Under the pieces are notes generated by a model. It searched no databases and had not been told where the DNA came from. It was given only the letters and a program-made list of their open reading frames with translations. The translations under genes were made by a program, and so were the position numbers. This document shows positions 57,946 to 64,000 of a DNA stretch of 64,000 nucleotides, piece after piece (position 1 is the first letter of the stretch; every line of letters starts with the position of its first letter). Where the stretch lies: assembly GCF_030445035.2 (NCBI RefSeq), contig NC_080698.1, positions 5,091,501 through 5,155,500 on the forward strand, in the 5' to 3' direction. The stretch is from Dasypus novemcinctus (lineage: Eukaryota; Chordata; Mammalia; Cingulata; Dasypodidae).

Positions 57946-59850
57946 TTAAATAAGTGCTTATATATGCAAATGAATATTCCTGGAGCCCAAATTAGAGAAG
58001 CTAAACAGGATGGAAAGGTCATATAGAAATCTGAATCTAGAAACTATTAGAAGAAGAAAGTTTATCCTAAGCTCCTTGACCTACCCTGTCTCCCCCTCCC
58101 CCAAGGCCTTCTCTTTGAGAGAACTATGTGGGAAGGGTAGGGTGCAATAAGATAGGGAAATGTAAGTTTAGCTTAAAACTCTGTCTTCTAGGCTGGGGAA
58201 TTAAGAATAATAAGAACAAAGGAAATGTTATAGAATAAAGCTTGGTTTGCATTGTTTATCCTGTATAAACTATAATTCCCCAAATTAAACCTTTTAACAG
58301 TCCTGGAATGAGAGTAATTAATAATTCAATTGCCAAATTCAGTAAGTAAAGAAAAAGTCCTTAAAGGCTATGAAAAGATTTTTCTAAATTATAATTAAAA
58401 CTAATTCAACAATTATAATATATTCCAGAACCTGGAACTTTTAAGGTTATTCACAATTTTAGAATATTATTTTAAAAAGATGTGTTTAGCCTCCTGTGGA
58501 AGAAGGAAAAGAACATTTCTTGCATAAACTATAATTGTTTCCATTTTATTTGGCTTGGGTGTAACCTCCCTAGGTTTATAGAGTACTAATAAAATAAATA
58601 TGCATTATATTTATTAAATCTTTACGATGATAATTATAAGTTTGTGTTTAAAGAGGAAATGTAAATCTTTCCTGAAATGAAATAACTAGTTTTCACAGAA
58701 CAGAGTAAGGAATGTAAGACAAGACTTAAATTGATAAAGTAAATTTCATTGGTTGCTACCTGCAATTTAATAAGCTTATTTACAGGTGAAGTAACTAGTC
58801 CATGTGTTTATGGTTGGTTATAGGAAGTTTGTAAAAGCATTTTCAATATATGGCAAATTCCAGGAAGCCATTATTAAATAGAAACCAGAATTGGTATCAA
58901 TAACAAAAAGTAACTTCATAACAGAGAAACCTGTCAGAGGCCACTTCAATCTGTACATTAAGGTGGTGGTAGGGGAAAGATAATCTTGATTCATTCCATT
59001 GGGAATGAATTTATTTTCATAAAATAATTGAGAAAGCAGATTTTTTCCTGCACTGCTGGAGTAAAATACCTTTTAATTAACTTAATCATGGTAAAGGAGT
59101 AAAAGTAAAAAGTAAAGTACTGAAAATGGTTAAAATTCATTTGATATGTTATAAACTGCCTTGGAAGTATTTAGAAAGTATATAAAAATTAAAAGGGATA
59201 GACCTCAGTGTTGTCAAACTCTCTTGTGCATTTAAGCCAGACCCCAGTACCCCTGCATGGTGCTTCTCTATTTGTGTTGTTGGCTAAATTGGCCACTGCA
59301 ATCCATAAAATAATAAAAGTATCTACTATATCTCCTGTCATGCTCCTGGAGTAAATGGTAATATGTTGCTGTTTTGGACTCCTGTGGCAGCCGGCGATGG
59401 CTTGATACCACTAGATTTACAGTAGACAATGTCTCCAGCCTGGCTCTGTTTCATAGACCAGAGGATGCTATCCACCAGGCCAGGAAAAGACTGGAGCCTA
59501 CCTTCCTGTTCTTTCCAGCACCAGTGGTGCTGCGTTTATGATGGCTGTGTGAAGAATATACCAAGTGGAACAATAGTTACCAGAGAACCTAAACAATTGG
59601 CATTACAGACTACTCTAATGGAGAGACAACAAATTGCAAATGTGGAGGTTAGATATATTAATGGCAGCTCAAAGAGAAACTTGCACATTGATTAGTATTA
59701 GGTGCTATACCTATATACCTGATGAATATGATAATATCTCCTCTATACTGGATCATAAGCAGAGGGATACTGAACGTGTCGCAAACTTGATTCATTTTCT
59801 AAGTAGTTAATGAACTTGCATAAAAGATAAAAGAGTAGCTGTCTCAAGTA
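57946..59850. other. AT-rich, unassigned part of the provirus
   Basis: About 1.9 kb with few open frames. One 88-codon frame at 59429-59695 (containing CCVYDGCVKNIPSG) is unrecognised; it may be env surface-protein remnant by position only. Confidence 0.35.
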
Positions 59851-60770
59851 CTGCCTTTATTTTGCTTGCCATATGCTTATGTCTAGGGTATCCTCCCTTA
59901 GGCTACTTTAAACTATCAAGATGGAATTTTCTTTCCTACTTCTCCTTACCTCCCCTCTGGACAGGCTTATGCTCACTAGTGTACGTTGCCCCTCCATATT
60001 TTATAGACCCATTAACCGAGCCCTCCCGTTCTGTGTTCCTAACCTTTCCTGGCTCACACAGCTTTTAGGTCTACTCTTAACCTTCCTCTTTATTCTCCTA
60101 ATAGACCCTCGTGTTTTTAAAGCCCCAATCAGGTTGATCTCTTCCAGGTTGGATGCTTTACAAGGCAAATTAATAATCATATGAGGGGAAGCAGACTTGG
60201 CCCAGTGGTTAGGGCATCCATCTACCACATGGGAGGTCCGCAGTTCAAACCCCAGGCCTCCTTGACCCGTGTGGAGCTGGCCCATGTGCAGTGCTGATGT
60301 GCGCAAGGAGTGCCGTGCCATGCAGGGGTGACCCTCACATAGGGGAACCCCATGTGCAAGGAGTGCGCCCTGTAAGGAGAGTCGCCCAGCACGAAAGAAA
60401 GTGCAGCCTGCCCAGGAATGGTGCCGCACACACGGAGAGCTGACCCAACAAGATTACACAACAAAAAGAAACACAGATTCCCGTGCTGCTGACAACAGAA
60501 GCGGACAAAGAAGAACACACAGCAGATAGACACCCAGAACAGACAGCTGGGGCGGGGAAGGGGAGAGAAATAAATAAATAAATAAATCTTTTTAAAAAAT
60601 CATATGAGGATTCCAGCTAGTTCCAACCACTGTCCCAAGTGTACCTCCCCTCAGCCTCAATAAAATAGCCAGAGAGTTTCACACCCCAATAGACAGGGGC
60701 TACTGCCCCTAACCAGCAGAAAGCATCTACCAAAAAATGATAATTGCCCTTCAGCTCCTCCTCAAGAATA
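59850..60770 (+). pseudogene. Retroviral env transmembrane-subunit remnant
   Basis: A hydrophobic segment (LLGLLLTFLFILLIDPRVF, about 60066-60120) followed by a polar tail just before the polypurine stretch and 3' LTR matches the layout of a retroviral TM membrane anchor and cytoplasmic tail. The tail is split by a DAS-III SINE at 60186-60597 and continues near 60610. Upstream env sequence is broken. No functional protein is possible. Confidence 0.5.
60186..60597 (+). repeat. DAS-III-type SINE in the env remnant
   Basis: GGGAAGCAGACTTGGCCCAG head, (AAAT)4 tail. Exact TSD AATCATATGAG is at 60175-60185 and 60598-60608. Confidence 0.96.
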
Positions 60771-60797
60771 AGGGTGAAAACTCACTGAGGGGGAAGT

Positions 60798-61255
60798 TGA
60801 GGTAGGCTAGAACAGGGACCTGTGGGGAGAAGGGTGCCAAAGGAAAGCACTAGGGCAATAAGGGCAAAACAGTCATTTCTGTGCAAAACTCCTGCTCATG
60901 GGCATCCATCTTTGCACCTGACAGCAGAAAGTTCTGCCAACAAGGGAGGAGTCAACTGCCCAAGGCCTAATACCTGAAGACAATACATAATGAGAAGCCC
61001 ACTTATAGCCCCTCCTCTGACCCCCACTCACGTACATGGAGAAAGGAAGAGGGGCAGGCCAGCCTTAATAAGGCAGCAGCCCCAGCCCCAGCATGCCTCT
61101 TGTCCTTGAGCACCTCCACACTCAAGTCTCGAGTGTGTACTCTCACTTTCTTTCACTTCATATTAAACCCTTTACTTGCTTGCTTAACCTGTGGCGCATC
61201 TATTGAAGTCTTTCCTGCGACATAGCCAAGAACCTGGAAGCTACACCCAGCAACA
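60798..61255 (+). mobile_element. 3' LTR of the family D provirus
   Basis: A 458-bp LTR from TGAGGTAGGC to CAGCAACA (TG...CA), preceded by a purine-rich stretch. ATTAAA at about 61163 is the likely polyadenylation signal. It shows the empty target site for the family A solo LTR. The flanks TTAT (after 61255) and TTAC (before 52940) may be a decayed 4-bp TSD. Confidence 0.88.
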
Positions 61256-61659
61256 TTATGCTACCTCAGTTTTACTTTACGGAAACTCCAAAGGATACTC
61301 TACTTGAGTGGCTCGTCTGAACTACCATAGGAGTCACTCTTTATGTATCATACCTACCACTCTTCAATGTATAACATGTATTGTGTTCAAATTTACCAAT
61401 TCTCTCCTTAAACACACAGAACACAAAGATTAACAGAAGACCTTTTCCCTTAAGGAGACACAGAAATTAATAGTTGAAAACAGTGTGTTAGTAGGCAAGA
61501 AATAACACCTGACTCCTAAAGCCTACTAAGAGAAGCAGGGAAGCTCCTTTCAGATGTGATCCTTGCACTGAATATCGATGAGGACTGTGTAGTTCACTGG
61601 GCAGAGGAACAATTTCCAAGAGTAGCGTTCATTTTTTGTTTTAAAGTATGCACATTCTT
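61256..61659. other. Unassigned sequence
   Basis: AT-moderate; nothing recognised. Confidence 0.4.
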
Positions 61660-62084
61660 TTTTTCTTTTTTTAAGATTTATTTTTTATTTATTTCTTCCC
61701 CTTTTCCTGTTCCCCCGCCCCCCGCCCCCAAATTGTCTGCTCTCTGTGTCCATTCACTGTGTGTTCTTCTGTGTCCACTTGTGTCAGCGGTACCCGGAAT
61801 CCGTGTCTCGTTTTGTTGCGTCATCTTGCTGTGTCAGCTCCCCATGTGTGCAGTGCCACTCATGGGCAGGCTGCACTTTTTTCGCGCTGGGCAGCTCTCC
61901 TTATGGGGTGCATTCCTTGCGCTTGGAGCTCCCCTTCACAGGGGACACCCCTGCGTGGCAGGGCACTTCTTGCATGCATCAGCACTGTGCATGGGCCAGC
62001 TCATCACACGAGTCAGGAGGCCTGGGTTTGAACCACGGACCTCCTATGTGGTAGGCCCTATCCATTGGGCCAAATCCGCTTCCC
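61660..62084 (-). repeat. DAS-III-type SINE
   Basis: Reverse copy with T/A tail at 61660, small internal deletions in the tRNA-like head (GTGGTAGGCCCTATCC), ending AAATCCGCTTCCC. Confidence 0.93.
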
Positions 62085-62202
62085 TAAGACTAGTATTTAG
62101 AGAGGCACAAGGATGACAGCGTAAGAAATCTGGGGAATTCCAGTAGCCATCTTTTGTGGCTGAAGTGCAGAGTATGTGTCGTGTTAAAAGATAATTTAAA
62201 AA

Positions 62203-62610
62203 GGGAAGCAGACTTGGCCCAGTGGTTAGGGCATCCATGTACCACATGGGAGGTCCACGGTTCAAACCCCGCAAGGAGCTGGCCCATGCGCAGTACTGAT
62301 GCACGCAAGGAGTGTCCTGCCATGCAGGGGTGTCCCCCGCATAGGGGAGCCCCATGTGCAAGGAGCGCACCCCTTAAGGAGAGCCGCCCAGCATGAATGA
62401 AAGTGCAGCCTGCCCAAGAATGGTGCTGCACACACAGAGAGCTGACACAACAAGATGATGCAACAAAAAAAGAAACACAGATTCCTGGTGCCGCTGATAA
62501 GGATAGAAGCAGTCACAGAAGAACACACAGCAAATGCACACAGAGAGCAGACAACTGGGGGTTGGGGGAGAGGGAGAGAGATAAATAAAAAAATAAATCT
62601 TTAAAAAGAA
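62203..62610 (+). repeat. DAS-III-type SINE
   Basis: Head GGGAAGCAGACTTGGCCC; about 28 bases are missing after the B box (AACCCCGCAAGGAGCTGG). TSD AAAAGATAATTTAAAAA is at 62186-62202, with a one-base-shorter copy at 62611-62626. Confidence 0.95.
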
Positions 62611-62626
62611 AAAAGATAATTAAAAA

Positions 62627-63509
62627 AAAAAATCCTGACTCTCGGACATAAAAATGAACCTGTGTTAAAGATTTTATTTCTGTCACCAGGCAGGTTTCAT
62701 AACTGGTTCGAAGGACAAATGCAAAGAATATATTTATAGAGCAGGGATATTGAAATAAATATGCAAATGGAGGCAAAACTGGCTTCTTTCACAGTGGGTA
62801 AGTCAATTGCACTTCTACTGAATGAATTTGCATGTCTATAGACAGTTATTTTGCATTAGTACTTCACTACAACTTAGTGTTGCAAAATAGTCCGCATAAA
62901 ATCTCAGCAAAACAGCTCCCATAGAATTAGATCCAATGAAGTCTAGGCCTGGTTATCTATTGAAGCACAAACCCCCCACCCTCCCCTCAGTACCAGCAAT
63001 AAGAGAGAAATTGCTTAAATAGTCAGGAACTACGTAGTGAAAGGCCTGGAAAACACAGAGTTTGGACTATTTTTCAGTTATAGACTGTGAACAAAAGAGG
63101 CTCATAAAGGATCAAGCTGGGGACCGCCAAGATCCCCAGTCACTGGGGAGGGGGAAGTGGGGAGGGGACATGACTAAAATGGCACAAGGATAGAGGATTG
63201 AATAAAATCTAGGCTGACACAGGTCAGTCCACAAAGTTTGAGGACCAGAGTCATGGTAATGGCAAAGGGTAGAGTGACTTGACAAACCCTTCGGAGAGTA
63301 GACTCAAGCAGATTTCGTGAATGTGGATGTGAGGGATGGAGTGGAAAGAAGCCCGTCTCCGGTGTTCCAGTTTTCTGACTTAAATGATTAGGTAGGTGAG
63401 GGCGCATCCACGCAACCTTGTGAGGATACATGGCTCAGTTTTGCACATCCTGAGTTAGAAGTGCCTGGGGGATATCTGGATGAACACACAGGAAGGGCAG
63501 TTTCAAAAA
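62627..63509. other. Unassigned sequence next to the CpG island
   Basis: No repeat or exon recognised. It is the immediate upstream flank of the terminal CpG island and so may contain distal promoter elements. Confidence 0.4.
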
Positions 63510-64000
63510 TAACCCCGCGGGACTTGGGACGCTTTTCCATGTACTTGGCCCACTGCGAGGGGCAGCAGGCGGGAGGACCCTGAAGGACTAGGGAGGGTGG
63601 GCGCAGCTGGGGACGGCCCCCACGACCCCGCGGGCCACGTGGAACTCTCTCTACCCGAAGGGGCCGGACCAGCGGAGCTCGCGGCCGCTCTGCCCGTTGG
63701 GGACAGCCGCACCAACCCCGGACCAGGCCGCGCGGGCCCCACTTCCGCTTCCGGCCCCGGGCTCGGCGGCGGGCGGCGCGGGGCGGGGCCGGGGGCCGTG
63801 GGCGCCTGCGGCGGGAGCAGCGTTCGCGCGGCCGGCGGCTCCCGTGAGAGGGCGCGGCGAGGCCCGGGCCGGCAGGGCGGGCGGCCGGGGGCGGATGCGG
63901 CGGCCGCCACCTCCTCAGGGCGCCGCGGCGGCCCCGAGGCGTGAAGGCGACGCGCGGGGCTCGAGGAAGCGAGGCCGGCGGGCGGCGCCCGGGCCCGGCG
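63510..64000 (+). promoter_or_regulatory. CpG island, probable promoter of a gene to the right
   Basis: GC and CpG density rise sharply from about 63510 to the window end. An ETS-type site pair (ACTTCCGCTTCCGG, about 63740) and a GC box (GGGGCGGGGCC, about 63780) stand about 110-150 bases before an ATG at 63895. That ATG frame is short and ends at GTGA near 63942, so it is not a convincing coding start; exon 1 may be untranslated or extend beyond the window. Orientation to the right is inferred from motif order only. The gene cannot be named. Confidence 0.75.

Larger units (their letters stand above)
54412..60797 (+). mobile_element. Internal region of the family D provirus
   Basis: About 6.4 kb between the two LTRs. 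The 5' leader and a gag-like part are GC-rich (to about 56330). A 3-kb AT-rich stretch follows in which I recognise no pol motifs, and then an env-like 3' end. A polypurine-type stretch GAGGGGGAAG lies just before the 3' LTR (60788-60797). I could not match a primer-binding site to a tRNA with confidence. A polyadenylation-type AATAAA near 57108 with GC-rich surroundings may belong to a further inserted element. A short SINE (57843) and a DAS-III SINE (60186) are inserted. Confidence 0.7.

Overview
This is mammalian genomic DNA, almost certainly from a xenarthran and most likely an armadillo (Dasypus). The diagnostic signal is about two dozen copies, on both strands, of the tRNA-derived DAS-SINE family, with its tRNA-like head, Pol III A and B boxes and an (AAAT)n plus poly(A) tail. 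Subfamily names here (DAS-I short monomer, DAS-II dimer, DAS-III long) are from memory and are best guesses. No bacterial or phage gene, CRISPR array, rRNA or genuine tRNA gene was seen, and no intact host protein-coding gene could be supported.

Layout. 1-4.8 kb: SINEs, a short interstitial telomeric repeat, and a solo endogenous-retrovirus LTR (2329-3249) with perfect 6-bp target-site duplications (TSDs). 4.8-9.9 kb: mostly unassigned sequence with small old L1 and MIR fragments. 9.9-20.3 kb: an old L1 piece, then a near full-length but mutated L1 (L1-A, 10.6-19.25 kb) whose pyrimidine-rich 5' region is tandemly duplicated, then an older L1 3' UTR. 20.65-22.95 kb: a processed pseudogene of the DEAD-box helicase DDX41, flanked by 8-bp TSDs and later split by L1 3' ends. 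23-26.8 kb: an L2 tail, an LTR-like element and old L1 pieces. 26.84-34.25 kb: a second L1 (L1-B), interrupted by an LTR-like element that itself carries a SINE, and by a composite SINE. 35.27-38.17 kb: a minus-strand L1 3' end with a 2.8-kb 3' UTR. 38.3-44.15 kb: an old L1/HAL1-like piece, SINE clusters, a hAT miniature transposon with 8-bp TSDs, L2 and MIR fragments.

44.2-49.2 kb: GC-rich, with a 36-copy, 29-bp minisatellite, a Tigger-like DNA transposon remnant and a CpG-island-like block. 49.2-52.9 kb: SINEs, an L1 3' UTR whose tail has grown into a GGAA microsatellite, and an LTR-like block. 52.94-61.26 kb: a decayed gammaretrovirus-like provirus with both LTRs. Its 5' LTR holds a second solo LTR of the family seen at 2.3 kb, in opposite orientation and again with a perfect 6-bp TSD. 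61.3-63.5 kb: SINEs and unassigned sequence. From about 63.5 kb to the end is a strong CpG island, probably the promoter and first exon of a gene lying to the right.

Nothing here acts as a gene system. The content is a layered history of retrotransposition, and nested insertions allow relative dating. I found no convincing previously undescribed system; the most informative items are the DDX41 retropseudogene, the nested LTR with its empty-site control, the duplicated L1 5' region, the minisatellite with a 117-bp higher-order period, and the terminal CpG island.
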